64,000 nucleotides of DNA from the NCBI GenBank assembly GCA_963736445.1, contig CAVTOY010000016.1:124001-188000 (forward strand). The letters are read 5' to 3'. The DNA is from Thiosocius sp963736445 (GTDB lineage Bacteria > Pseudomonadota > Gammaproteobacteria > Chromatiales > Chromatiaceae). The position numbers and the translations under genes are program-made. Of this stretch, positions 25,852 to 36,804 are shown one piece after another; the stretch's first letter is position 1, and every line of letters begins with the position of its first letter. The notes below the pieces were generated by a model. The model was not told the DNA's origin, made no database searches, and saw only the letters and a list, made by a program, of their open reading frames with translations.

Positions 25852-27048
25852 ATGGACCGACGCAACCTGACGATCGTCGTCTACTGCACCGTGGTGAGTT
25901 TCGGCGTGCTGTATGCGACACAGCCCCTGCTGCCCCTGCTGGCGGCGCAGTGGGGCCGACCGATGAGCGACACGGCATTGCTGACCACAGCGACGATGGT
26001 CCCGTTGGCGCTGGGACCGCTGGTCTACGGCTATATTCTCGAGCACGTCTCGACAAAACACGTGCTGTTGGGCGCCTTCGCCGTGCTGACGCTGGCGCAG
26101 TTCGGCCTCAGCGCCGGACCAGACTATCCGCTGTTCCTGGCCCTGCGCACCCTGCAGGGGCTGATGCTGCCCGCAATATTCACTGCATTGATGACCTACA
26201 GCTCAGCGGCCGGCGGACCCGACCGCACGCGGCGCAACATCACGGTATACGTCGCCGCAACCATCCTCGGCGGCTTCAGCGGGCGCGCTGCAGGCGGGCT
26301 ACTTACCGACCTGCACAGCTGGCAGTTTGCATTCTTGTTCTGGGCGCTTGCTGCGCTGGCGGCGACCGGCTTGATTAGCCGTCTGGACGCCGACCCCCGT
26401 CTGCGACTCGGTCGGGTAAGCCTGGTCGAGATCCGTGAACTGGCGCGCCGGCCGGTCTATGCCGAGGGCCTGGCCAGTGCCTTCTTACTGTTTTTCGTTT
26501 TCGCCGCGCTGCTGAACTTTCTACCGTTTCAGATGCGCGCCAATGACCCTGGCATTTCGCACAGTGAAATTGCATTGGTCTACAGTGGTTATTTGATCGG
26601 AATCGTGATTTCTCTCGCCTCGCTGCGCCTAATCGGCCTGTTCGGCGGCGAACGCCGCACCCTGGTGATCGGCAGCCTGGTCTATCTGCTGGGCACGGCC
26701 GCATTCGCGCTGCCAGGAAAACAGCTGGCCTATTTGTCCATGCTGGTTTTCGCTGCGGGGATGTTCACGCTGCACAGCGTACTCTCGGCCTTTCTCAATC
26801 ACCTCGAGACGCGTCGTAAGGGCCTCATCAACGGCCTGTATGTATCGGCCTACTACGCCGGCGGTGCACTCGGCTCGTATTTCCCCGGATTCCTGTACCA
26901 GAAATTCGGCTGGATCGCGTTTATCCTGTTTCTTTGCGCACTACTTTTCGCGCTGACGGCGCTAAGCCTGGTTTTGCGCGGGGCCCCAGTGCAATTGGCC
27001 GCCGACGATCTGAACGAGCAAACGCACGATGTGGCGAAACACCGCTGA
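25852..27048 (+). CDS. MFS transporter (YnfM-like exporter)
   Basis: The 398-residue protein has twelve predicted membrane helices and major-facilitator features: an RTLQGLMLPAIFTAL segment in the first half, the loop after helix 2 (GYILEHVSTKHVLL) and a second-half loop GGERRTLVIGS. The length and the VVYCTVVSFGVLYATQPLLPLLAAQ start match the YnfM/arabinose-efflux type. Substrate unknown. The ATG at 25852 with GGAAGG before it is chosen; a longer in-frame start at 25723 adds a polar stretch not seen in relatives. The last 20 bases overlap the cytochrome b561 gene. Confidence 0.85.
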   Translation: MDRRNLTIVVYCTVVSFGVLYATQPLLPLLAAQWGRPMSDTALLTTATMVPLALGPLVYGYILEHVSTKHVLLGAFAVLTLAQFGLSAGPDYPLFLALRTLQGLMLPAIFTALMTYSSAAGGPDRTRRNITVYVAATILGGFSGRAAGGLLTDLHSWQFAFLFWALAALAATGLISRLDADPRLRLGRVSLVEIRELARRPVYAEGLASAFLLFFVFAALLNFLPFQMRANDPGISHSEIALVYSGYLIGIVISLASLRLIGLFGGERRTLVIGSLVYLLGTAAFALPGKQLAYLSMLVFAAGMFTLHSVLSAFLNHLETRRKGLINGLYVSAYYAGGALGSYFPGFLYQKFGWIAFILFLCALLFALTALSLVLRGAPVQLAADDLNEQTHDVAKHR

Positions 27049-27589
27049 TGCCTATGGGCTGATCCAGATCACGCTGCATTGGCTGATCGCGATCTTGATC
27101 GCCGTCCTGCTGCCGTTGGGCCTGTGGATGACGGGCCTCGATTACTACGACCCCTGGTATAAGAAGGCACCCGATCTACATCGTGCGATCGGTATCTTGT
27201 TGGCCCTGCTGTTGTTGCTGCGCATGGGCTGGCGGCTCGCCCAGGTTCAGCCCAAATCGCTGGCAAAGTCAGCCTGGGAGAAGAGAGCCGCCGTTGCTGC
27301 GCATCGGCTGCTCTACCTGCTGCCACTGCTCCTGGTGATCAGCGGTTACCTGATCTCGACCGCAGACGGTCGAGGCATCGACGTGTTCGGCTGGTTCGAA
27401 GTCCCGGCCACATTGCAGGGGCTTGAGGGTCAGGAGGACATCGCGGGCGATGTTCACTTCGCGTTGGCGATGTTGCTGCTTGTCGTGATTACGCTGCACG
27501 TGACGGCGGCACTGCGCCACCACTTGGTTCACAAAGACGACACGCTGCGGCGCATGCGGCCGGGGATGGATACCGCACGCAATCGATGA
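27029..27589 (+). CDS. Cytochrome b561
   Basis: The 186-residue membrane protein has four helices and the paired haem-ligand His of bacterial cytochrome b561: LHWLIAILI, DLHRAIG, HRLLYLLP and VHFALAMLLLVVITLHVTAALRHH. It is expected to move electrons between quinone and periplasmic partners. It overlaps the MFS gene by 20 bases. yceI follows after a repeat-containing gap, the same neighbourhood as yceJ-yceI in E. coli. Confidence 0.9.
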   Translation: MWRNTADAYGLIQITLHWLIAILIAVLLPLGLWMTGLDYYDPWYKKAPDLHRAIGILLALLLLLRMGWRLAQVQPKSLAKSAWEKRAAVAAHRLLYLLPLLLVISGYLISTADGRGIDVFGWFEVPATLQGLEGQEDIAGDVHFALAMLLLVVITLHVTAALRHHLVHKDDTLRRMRPGMDTARNR

Positions 27590-27650
27590 ACTGTGCGGAA
27601 GGCGCCGCTTGGATCAATCCCGCAGATATCACGGACGATCGCCGACGAAC

Positions 27651-27833
27651 CTAGCCCGCTTATCTCACCGGGTTTCGTTGCGAGGGGGCGAGATGCCGCT
27701 GCGACGGGGTGCACGCAGTGTAAGGCGGTGAAGGCGTAGCTGACACTACGTCAAACCGGCTGGAATGAGTACGCCCCGTCACAGCGAGGACAACGGCGTC
27801 CGCAGTAGGAAGTTGGTGAGATAAGCGGGCTAG
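27651..27833. repeat. Palindromic repeat A2 between b561 and yceI
   Basis: A perfect 19-base inverted repeat (left CTAGCCCGCTTATCTCACC at 27651-27669, right at 27815-27833) encloses a 145-base core. The arms match repeat A1 between rnfD and rnfG, while the cores differ. It occupies most of the intergenic region and ends 34 bases before the yceI start. Confidence 0.92.
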
Positions 27834-27866
27834 AATCAAACCATGATGCAACATTGGAGGACAGAC

Positions 27867-28445
27867 GTGATAATCACGATTACCCGATTTCTGAAAATCT
27901 GCCTGCTGGTGCTACCGACCAGCGCACTGGCCGCCGATTATGTGATCGATACCAAGGGCGCCCACGCCTTTATCCAGTTCCACATCAAGCACCTCGGCTA
28001 CAGCTGGCTGGTCGGTCGTTTCAACACCTTCGCCGGGGAGTTCAGCTACGACGAGGCGAACCCGGAGGCCGCCAAGGTCTCCGTTACCATCGACACCGCG
28101 AGCATCGACTCGAATCACGCCGAGCGCGACAAGCACCTGCGCGACGAGGAGTTTCTCAATGTAGAGAAATACCCGCAGGCGAAATTCGTCAGCACCGCCT
28201 ATCGTGGGCTGGCGGATGGCAAGGGTGAGTTGCAGGGTAACTTTACGCTCAATGGCGTGACTCGACCGATCACTATCGAGGTCAGCCACATCGGGGCCGG
28301 CGATGATCCATGGGGCGGCTATCGGCAAGGCTTCGAGGGCCGGACAAGCTTTGCACTCGCCGATTTCGGCATCAAGCGCAGCCTTGGGCCGGCGTCACGC
28401 GAGGTCAATCTCTGGCTAGGCGTCGAAGGAATCCGCAAGGAGTGA
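27867..28445 (+). CDS. yceI: YceI family periplasmic lipocalin-like protein
   Basis: The 192-residue protein has a signal peptide (hydrophobic stretch then SALA before ADYVIDTKGAHAF) and the YceI beta-barrel, with FQIKHLGYSW-like FHIKHLGYSWLVGRFNTFAGEF, DSNHAERDKHLRDEEFLNVEKYP, and FTLNGVTRPITIEV. The barrel binds isoprenoid or similar lipids; in vivo roles are unclear. The GTG at 27867 has GGAGG six bases upstream and gives a compact signal peptide, so it is preferred to two ATG codons at 27843 and 27846 that lack a ribosome site. The pairing with cytochrome b561 is typical. Confidence 0.9.
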   Translation: MIITITRFLKICLLVLPTSALAADYVIDTKGAHAFIQFHIKHLGYSWLVGRFNTFAGEFSYDEANPEAAKVSVTIDTASIDSNHAERDKHLRDEEFLNVEKYPQAKFVSTAYRGLADGKGELQGNFTLNGVTRPITIEVSHIGAGDDPWGGYRQGFEGRTSFALADFGIKRSLGPASREVNLWLGVEGIRKE

Positions 28446-28555
28446 TTTCGCCGCAGGCAAAAGAGACGCCGCTAAAGCCGTGATCGCCGATGCCGACTAG
28501 GCTATTGTCAACGGCGGCTGCGAAGGTACCTGTGGTGTTGGCGGTACAGCGGGTG

Positions 28556-29032
28556 ATGATACGGCGATTGATCGGGCCGGCATTGGTGCTGCTGGCCGGA
28601 TGCAGCAGCATGCCGCCCGGCGAATCGGGCGTGGCGCCGGCCGGGCCAGGCGGTCCGACGGCATCCACACGCAACGCCGTAGTGAACGTGGCCGCACAAC
28701 AGATCGGCACGCCTTACCGCTACGGTGGCAACACCCGCCGCGGCTTCGACTGCAGCGGCCTCGTCGAGTATGCCCATCGCCAGGCAGGCATCGATGTGCC
28801 GCGCACCACTGCCGAACAATGGGCCAATGCGCGTTCCACCGATCGGCGCCTTATGCTGCCCGGGGACCTGCTGTTCTTCCGTATCGGAGGTTACAAGCGC
28901 CGCCACGTCGGCATCTACGAAGGCGACGGCGTCTTCATCCATGCGCCATCCTCAGGCAAGTCCGTAGGCCGCGCCTCGCTCGACAATCAATACTGGCGGC
29001 GGCGACTGATCGGGGCCAAGACCTTCCTCTAG
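28556..29032 (+). CDS. NlpC/P60 family lipoprotein (murein endopeptidase-like)
   Basis: The 158-residue protein begins MIRRLIGPALVLLAGCSS, a lipoprotein signal with lipobox LAGC. The NlpC/P60 domain shows the catalytic Cys in RGFDCSGLVEYAH, the His in RRHVGIYEGDG and the third residue in IHAPSSG. It is probably an outer-membrane-anchored Spr-like peptidase that cuts peptidoglycan cross-links or stem peptides. The ATG at 28556 gives the shortest clean lipoprotein signal; longer in-frame starts exist. The TAG stop lies in a CTAGCCTG repeat end. Confidence 0.88.
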   Translation: MIRRLIGPALVLLAGCSSMPPGESGVAPAGPGGPTASTRNAVVNVAAQQIGTPYRYGGNTRRGFDCSGLVEYAHRQAGIDVPRTTAEQWANARSTDRRLMLPGDLLFFRIGGYKRRHVGIYEGDGVFIHAPSSGKSVGRASLDNQYWRRRLIGAKTFL

Positions 29033-29036
29033 CCTG
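29029..29036. repeat. CTAGCCTG half-site at NlpC gene stop
   Basis: The octamer includes the TAG stop of the NlpC/P60 gene. It is one of several gene ends in this window where the stop codon is part of the CTAG end of the dispersed repeat family. Confidence 0.5.
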
Positions 29037-29110
29037 CCCCTGCTTCCCGCCCGCGCGGACTCGGTGGGCTATGCTTGACGTTGAACCCAAGCCCATCTGG
29101 GGGTCGAGGT

Positions 29111-29308
29111 ATGCAAAAGGTCCTCCACGATAACGTCGTCACGCGGCAGCCGGCGGAGGCTGCGCCGCAACCCGATACCGCGCCGCCCCGCATGAGCCTG
29201 AGCATGCACGCCGGCGTCGAGGTCTGGTGTGACTGCTGCTCCTGCGAAGCAGAACCTTACTGGGTGGAGGCGTTTGCATCGACTGCGGACGACAGCGCCG
29301 ATGACTGA
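29111..29308 (+). CDS. Small Cys-cluster protein of unknown function
   Basis: This 65-residue frame starts at an ATG preceded by GTCGAGGT and encodes MQKVLHDNVV..., a Pro/Ala-rich middle and a cluster VWCDCCSCEAEPYW followed by an acidic C-terminus. Four Cys within six residues could bind a metal. No signal peptide and no known family were recognised, and the frame may be chance. It is the only plausible gene in the 0.8 kb between the NlpC gene and glgP. Confidence 0.35.
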   Translation: MQKVLHDNVVTRQPAEAAPQPDTAPPRMSLSMHAGVEVWCDCCSCEAEPYWVEAFASTADDSADD

Positions 29309-29331
29309 CCGCGTGGCGCCACCTATCGCAG

Positions 29332-29595
29332 CCTAACCTGCATGTTGCACCAGTCGATCGTGGACGGGCGCGAATGAATCGGCAGAGATACGGTGAACGT
29401 CATATTCGGTGCGCTTTCTTGAAGGTACAGTTTGTCCCTCGTCCCCGATCTATCCAGGCCCTCGCTTGTCCAGGGACGCCTGTACTTGCCCTTCGCTCAA
29501 ACCATAGCTACGGCTATGCTTTTCGCTCCAGGGCGGCGTCCAAACGCACCTGGCCGGCGCGATCATCCTGGATACTGGTGCAACATGCAGCCTAG
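29332..29595. repeat. Repeat B2, a 264-base element upstream of glgP
   Basis: The ends form an imperfect inverted repeat of 23 bases with two mismatches (left end starts CCTAACCTGCATGTTGCACC, right end in reverse complement starts CCTAGGCTGCATGTTGCACC). The core has further small palindromes, for example CATAGCTACGGCTATG. Ends and part of the core (GCGATCATCC) recur in repeat B1 next to rnfG. No open frame with family features lies inside, so it resembles a non-autonomous MITE-like element. Bases 29596-29828 show nothing recognisable and probably hold the glgP promoter. Confidence 0.75.
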
Positions 29596-29828
29596 GCGCC
29601 GACGTTCACCCCTTGCCCGAGAGTCCCTTGTCGACCACCCTACCCGCCGTTCGCGCGCACGGCATCGACACTGTGTCGGGTTTGACGACCTGGGAACCGG
29701 CGATTCAGAATGCCGCGGGTGGCATGCCGCAATCATACCGATCCGCATGGCATCCGACAGGCCAGAGATACAGGACGGACTGTGGCCTCACTGACGTCGT
29801 TTGGTGAGGGGAAACGAGAGGACCTGCC

Positions 29829-32338
<2,510 letters not shown>

Positions 32339-32342
<4 letters not shown>

Positions 32343-33547
32343 GCTCCAGTTCACGACGTCGATGGGGCGTTCTGACGTTCCGCGAGCCGCTCAATCGACC
32401 TGCGGCTTATGGCGTCTGGACATCGGCGTGGTTGCTGCTCGCCGGCTGGGCATTGAGCGGCGCTGCTCACGCGGGCCAGACCCGGATTGCCGATATCCGC
32501 TTCATCGGTGAGGCCACGCTGGCGACGGGAATGTCTTTCGACGGCACCGAGGTGGGTGGCCTTTCGGGCATCGATTACCACCCGCCCAGCGACAGCTATT
32601 TCGTCATCAGCGACGACCGCTCGCGCACCGACAGCGCGCGCTTATATACCTTGCATATCGACCTGTCGGACGGCCGCCTGCAGGAGGGCGATGTACAGCT
32701 CACCGGGCACATCCGCCTGCTCGACGCGGACGGCCGGCCCTTTGCGCGCGGACTGGTCGACGCGGAGGGTATCCGTTTCGACGCAGCCACGGCGTCGGTT
32801 TTCTGGTGCAGCGAGGGCGATGCCGAACAAGGGCTGGCACCCGCGGTCTTTCAAACCGGTCTTGACGGCGCGTGGATTCGCCGGCTCGACCCGCCGGCGC
32901 ACTACCGGCCGACCGGCTCTCATGGCGTGCGTGACAATCTCGCGTTCGAGAGCCTGACGCTGTCAGCCGACCGTGACCGACTTTTCACAGCGGTAGAAAA
33001 TGCGCTGCTGCAGGACGGTCCGGCCGCCGACCGTGGTGTCCCGAGCCCGGTTCGCCTACTGGCCTTAGACAAGGCATCGGGCACAGCGCTGGCAGAGTAC
33101 GTCTATGTGACCGATCCGGTACCGTCCGGCAGCACCCCGCCGGGGCTGTTCCGAACCAACGGCCTGGTCGAACTGCTCGCGCTGGACGATTCAGAGTTCC
33201 TGGCAGTCGAGCGCGCCTATGCGGTCGGTGTCGGCAACAGCATCCGGCTCTACCAGGCGAGCCTGAGGGACGCGACCAACGTGGCCGGGGTCGCCGAAAT
33301 CGGCCAGGTCCCGAGGCTTCAGCCCCTGACAAAGACCCTACTGCTCGATCTCGACGTGCTGGGGATCCGCCTGGAAAATACCGAGGGCGTCACCTTCGGT
33401 CCGCGACTCCCCAACGGCAGGCAGTCGTTGATCCTGGTGGCGGACAACAACTTTCGCGACAGTCAGGCCACGCAGTTTCTTGCCTTCGAGGTCAGGCTGT
33501 CTCACCCGAAAAACCACCCGCCGGGCGACCATCCGAGCGCACGATGA
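32339..33547 (+). CDS. Exported esterase-like activity of phytase family protein
   Basis: The 402-residue protein has a signal peptide (long basic start, core AWLLLAGWALSGAAHA) and a beta-propeller-like domain of the phytase-type esterase family (PF13449), with GGLSGIDYHPPSDSYFVISDDRS, DAEGIRFD, ENTEGVTFGP and LILVADNNF. The family includes periplasmic phosphatase or esterase proteins, mostly without proven substrates. It starts at GTG 32339 inside the end of glgP (GTGA overlap), so the two genes are likely translated together. It converges with an esterase gene 31 bases away. Confidence 0.85.
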
Positions 33548-33578
33548 AGTGCCGAGCTCGAGGCCGCTGAAACCTGCC

Positions 33579-34532
33579 TCATTCCGCTGCAGGCCGGTGA
33601 CTCCCGAAACCTGGCGGCAGACTGTGCAGAGCAAGTCGCAGCCAATAGGACTCGAACTGCTGCCACTGCGCCTCTTCCGGACCATCCGAGTGGCTGACCG
33701 GGAACTCCATCAGCTCGAACGGGCCGCTGAGGTGATTGGCGATGCCGTAGACGGTCTTGGCCGGCACGACGTCATCTTCCAACCCCAGGGCCAGCACCGT
33801 CGGACATGACACACGCTCGGCGAAATTCACGGCGTCGAAATAGCGCAGCACCACCATGGTGTCCTCGAGGTGGTCGGGGCGGCGTGCCATATAGCGACTG
33901 ATCTCGGCCCCTGAACCCGATTTCACGAACAAGTTCCGACCCTCGGCCCAGCCGAAGGTCGGCACACCGAGCGCCAGCAGATCCGCGCATTGCAGCGTCG
34001 CCTGCGCCATCAGCGCCAGGCCGCCGGCGAAGCTCACGCCCTCGAAGATCGTCTTGCTGGTGCGCCCTTCGAGCAACATGCGGCCGGTCCGCACTGCCTG
34101 CATGTAGTCGCAAACGGCCAGGCGGATCACCGAGGTCTCGGGTGTCTCGATACCCGTCAGCACATAGCCCCAGCGCGAGGGATTCGGCAGCGCCGCGCGG
34201 GATATGCCAAAACCACGGATGTCCACACCCAGCACATTGACGCCCTGCCGGGCCCAGTCCCAGCGTCGCCTGCACTGGCTGCCATAACCATGACTGTGGA
34301 TCACCAGCGGACGGGCCTTGTCGTCGTCCCAGTGCAGCAGATAGGCCGATACGCGGGCGTGCCCTAGCGAGATGAAAGATACCGTCTCGGCGCGAATCTC
34401 GCCCAGCGGCGACGACGGATCCGCATGCCGCTCGATCGCCGGGTCCAGCTGCTCCAGCTGCATCCGCGTGCTGTCCCAGAAGACGTCAAAATCCTCCGGC
34501 CGGGTCAACGGCGGCTTGAACATACGTCGCAT
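33579..34532 (-). CDS. Acetyl-esterase-type alpha/beta hydrolase
   Basis: The 317-residue protein has the alpha/beta hydrolase layout of acetyl xylan esterases (AXE1, carbohydrate esterase family 7): HSHGYGSQ oxyanion region, DIRGFGISR, the nucleophile Ser in GVSFAGGLALMAQA, the Asp in LGLEDDVVP and the His in VSHSDGPE. No signal peptide is visible, so it acts in the cytoplasm, probably on a small acylated sugar or drug. Two ATG codons three codons apart could start it. It is divergent from the cNMP-PlsC gene, leaving 84 bases. Confidence 0.8.
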   Translation of the reverse strand: MRRMFKPPLTRPEDFDVFWDSTRMQLEQLDPAIERHADPSSPLGEIRAETVSFISLGHARVSAYLLHWDDDKARPLVIHSHGYGSQCRRRWDWARQGVNVLGVDIRGFGISRAALPNPSRWGYVLTGIETPETSVIRLAVCDYMQAVRTGRMLLEGRTSKTIFEGVSFAGGLALMAQATLQCADLLALGVPTFGWAEGRNLFVKSGSGAEISRYMARRPDHLEDTMVVLRYFDAVNFAERVSCPTVLALGLEDDVVPAKTVYGIANHLSGPFELMEFPVSHSDGPEEAQWQQFESYWLRLALHSLPPGFGSHRPAAE

Positions 34533-34616
34533 GGCCTAAACTGTAACCCAAACGCCGTTCAAAAGAATGTGCTGCATTGCACCGGCTACTTACGCTGCGG
34601 CCGAGGAGCCCGGGAT

Positions 34617-36608
34617 TTGGTTTCTATCGATACACTCAAACAGCTGGCCTTCTTCGCTGGCCTGCGACGCGAGGTCCTCGAGGTTTTCGCCGGGGCCGCG
34701 ACCATTGCCGAGCTCGAGAACAATACCCTGATCACCCGTCAGCATGATCGCGCCATCGCGCTCTACATACTGCTGGAAGGTCGCATCCAGTTCCTGATCG
34801 AGGTCGAGGGTGCCGGCAAACTGCTCGTCGGTATCGGGCAGGACCCGGGCCTGATCATCGGCTGGTCAGTATTCCGCGCGCCGTTTCGCTATATGACGGA
34901 CGTGCGCTGCGAAGGCCGCTGTCGATTGCTGCGTATCCCTCATCACCTGATCGACGAACTGCTCGCCGACGATTCCCACAGCGGACTGATCTTGTTGCGC
35001 CGGGTGACCGAATCACTGGCGCGTCGCCTGGAGTTCGAGCGCAACCGCTTACTGGAGACGGCCGGCGCCAACGCCGCGCTGCCGTACAAGCTGCCGGGAC
35101 CGATCGAGGAGGTGGACGTTCCCTGGACGCCGGAGCAATTGAACTCAGCCGACAGCATGCTGGATTTCCTCGCCCACTCTTCGCTGTTCGAAGGGCTGGA
35201 GAGCCGTCTGCTGGAATGGTTGTCACACCAGGCCGTGGTGATGACCTTCGCCGCCGACGACGCGCTGTTCGAGCAGGACGGCATCGCCGAGCACCTGTAC
35301 CTGCTGGTCGACGGCCGCATCGGTTTCTCCTACTGCGACGAAGGCGGCACGCGCTGTGTATTTCTGCGCGCCCTCGAGGGGATCGGGGATCCGATAGGCT
35401 GGTCGGCGCTGGTCGACCCACGGCGCTACCGGACCTCGGCCTTTGCGCTGCAGACCAGCCACGTCGTGGCCCTGCCCAGCAACACCCTGGAGCGGTTGTG
35501 CGCGCAGGAACCGGCGTTCGGCGTATCGGTGATGCGCCGCGTGCTGCAGGCGATCAGCTCTCGACTGCGCTTCACCCGTGTGCGCCTGGTCGCGCAGCGC
35601 TACGGTGAAGAGGTGCTGGCGATGCGCACCATTCTGGATCAGGCCGCGGAATCACTGCCGGTCAGCTCGCCGTTGCACAAGATCCCCTACCTGCTCGAGA
35701 ACCGCCTGACCCTAGCGGACGCCTTTCATGCGCTGGAGCTGACCCGCGCGCACGGCGATCCGACCGAACGCAATCTGGCCGCACTGTCGCTCGAAGTCCT
35801 GCAGGACGTCCACCGCGAGCTCGAGCTGTACCAGGGTCTGCAGCGCGCCTACGAGGCGGTTGCGAATGCCCCGGCCGACGCCTCACCGGAGCAGGTCCGG
35901 GGACGCAGCATGCAAGCGTTCGGCGAACTCTTCGGCAAGCTCAGCTACCGGATCTCAGGGGAAGAAAACCTGCCCGCGACACCAGGCAACATCGTGATCA
36001 TGAACCATCTTGAGAATCACATGGACACCATGCTCCCGAATGCGTTTCGCCTGACGCTAGACAGCCATTTCGTGTCCAGCATGATCCTGTATCGCCGCTA
36101 TGGCGAGGCGCCGGTTAGGGTGGTGCGCAAGCCGGAGATGGGTTGGTACGGTTATCAGCAGTACTTCGACCGCCTCGACTACCTGTACGTCTATCCGGGC
36201 GACGTCGACGAGGAGGACCGCGATCAGGACCTGACCCGCGAACAGCGTAACCGACGCTTTATCGAAACGGCCGCCGGCCACCTCAAGGCCGGCCGCAACC
36301 TGCTGATCGCGCCCGAGGGGCGCTGCAGCTTCACCGAGGCCTCGCCCGGGCCCTTCAAGCCCGGGGCATTACGCCTCGCCGCCGCGGTCGATCCCGAACC
36401 CCTGATCGTGCCCATAGCCGTGGCGAACTTCGACAAACGCCTGACCCGGACGACGACGGCGGCGATCGTTTTTCCACCGTTTCGCCTGTCGGACCGCGTG
36501 CCGGAACCTGACGACCGGGACGCGCTGTTCGCCTTCATCGTGGAGCTGCAGCAGCAATACCACGGCTATGTGCAGCAGGCGATCGAACTCGCGCGGGCGG
36601 TTGATTAA
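34617..36608 (+). CDS. Fusion of two cyclic-nucleotide-binding domains and a PlsC-like acyltransferase
   Basis: The 663-residue protein has a cNMP-binding (CAP effector) domain at about 5-140 (ITRQHDRAIALYILLEGRIQFL...), a second at about 183-330 (SSLFEGLESRLLEWLSHQ..., LFEQDGIAEHLYLLVDGRIGF), and a C-terminal PlsC-like domain from about 430. The acyltransferase block I reads NHLENHMD, a HX5D spacing instead of the classical HX4D, and block III reads APEGRCSF near 565. The likely role is a lipid acyltransferase regulated by a nucleotide or other ligand, but activity is uncertain because of the altered motif. TTG 34617 with GAGGAG eight bases upstream is chosen; earlier in-frame starts overlap the divergent esterase gene. 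Confidence 0.8.
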   Translation: MVSIDTLKQLAFFAGLRREVLEVFAGAATIAELENNTLITRQHDRAIALYILLEGRIQFLIEVEGAGKLLVGIGQDPGLIIGWSVFRAPFRYMTDVRCEGRCRLLRIPHHLIDELLADDSHSGLILLRRVTESLARRLEFERNRLLETAGANAALPYKLPGPIEEVDVPWTPEQLNSADSMLDFLAHSSLFEGLESRLLEWLSHQAVVMTFAADDALFEQDGIAEHLYLLVDGRIGFSYCDEGGTRCVFLRALEGIGDPIGWSALVDPRRYRTSAFALQTSHVVALPSNTLERLCAQEPAFGVSVMRRVLQAISSRLRFTRVRLVAQRYGEEVLAMRTILDQAAESLPVSSPLHKIPYLLENRLTLADAFHALELTRAHGDPTERNLAALSLEVLQDVHRELELYQGLQRAYEAVANAPADASPEQVRGRSMQAFGELFGKLSYRISGEENLPATPGNIVIMNHLENHMDTMLPNAFRLTLDSHFVSSMILYRRYGEAPVRVVRKPEMGWYGYQQYFDRLDYLYVYPGDVDEEDRDQDLTREQRNRRFIETAAGHLKAGRNLLIAPEGRCSFTEASPGPFKPGALRLAAAVDPEPLIVPIAVANFDKRLTRTTTAAIVFPPFRLSDRVPEPDDRDALFAFIVELQQQYHGYVQQAIELARAVD

Positions 36609-36804
36609 GCTGCTCGGCGATCCGCTGGCGGCAGATCGGATCCCTTGGCCCGCTAAATCCCCAAGCTCCCCATGGGCGCTGCCGCCTGCGGGCCGGACAT
36701 CGGCGGTACACTGCGGTATGACCGCATCCCGCGGCCCCGCACGGGGCTGGGGCTCGACAAACAAGCGCATGCATCGGCAAGGTTCATCCGCACCCGAGAC
36801 ACCC

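Noticed and set aside
25703..26056. 118-codon N-terminal extension of the MBL-fold hydrolase
   Set aside because: It overlaps the divergent MFS gene and the conserved start with a ribosome site is at 25702.
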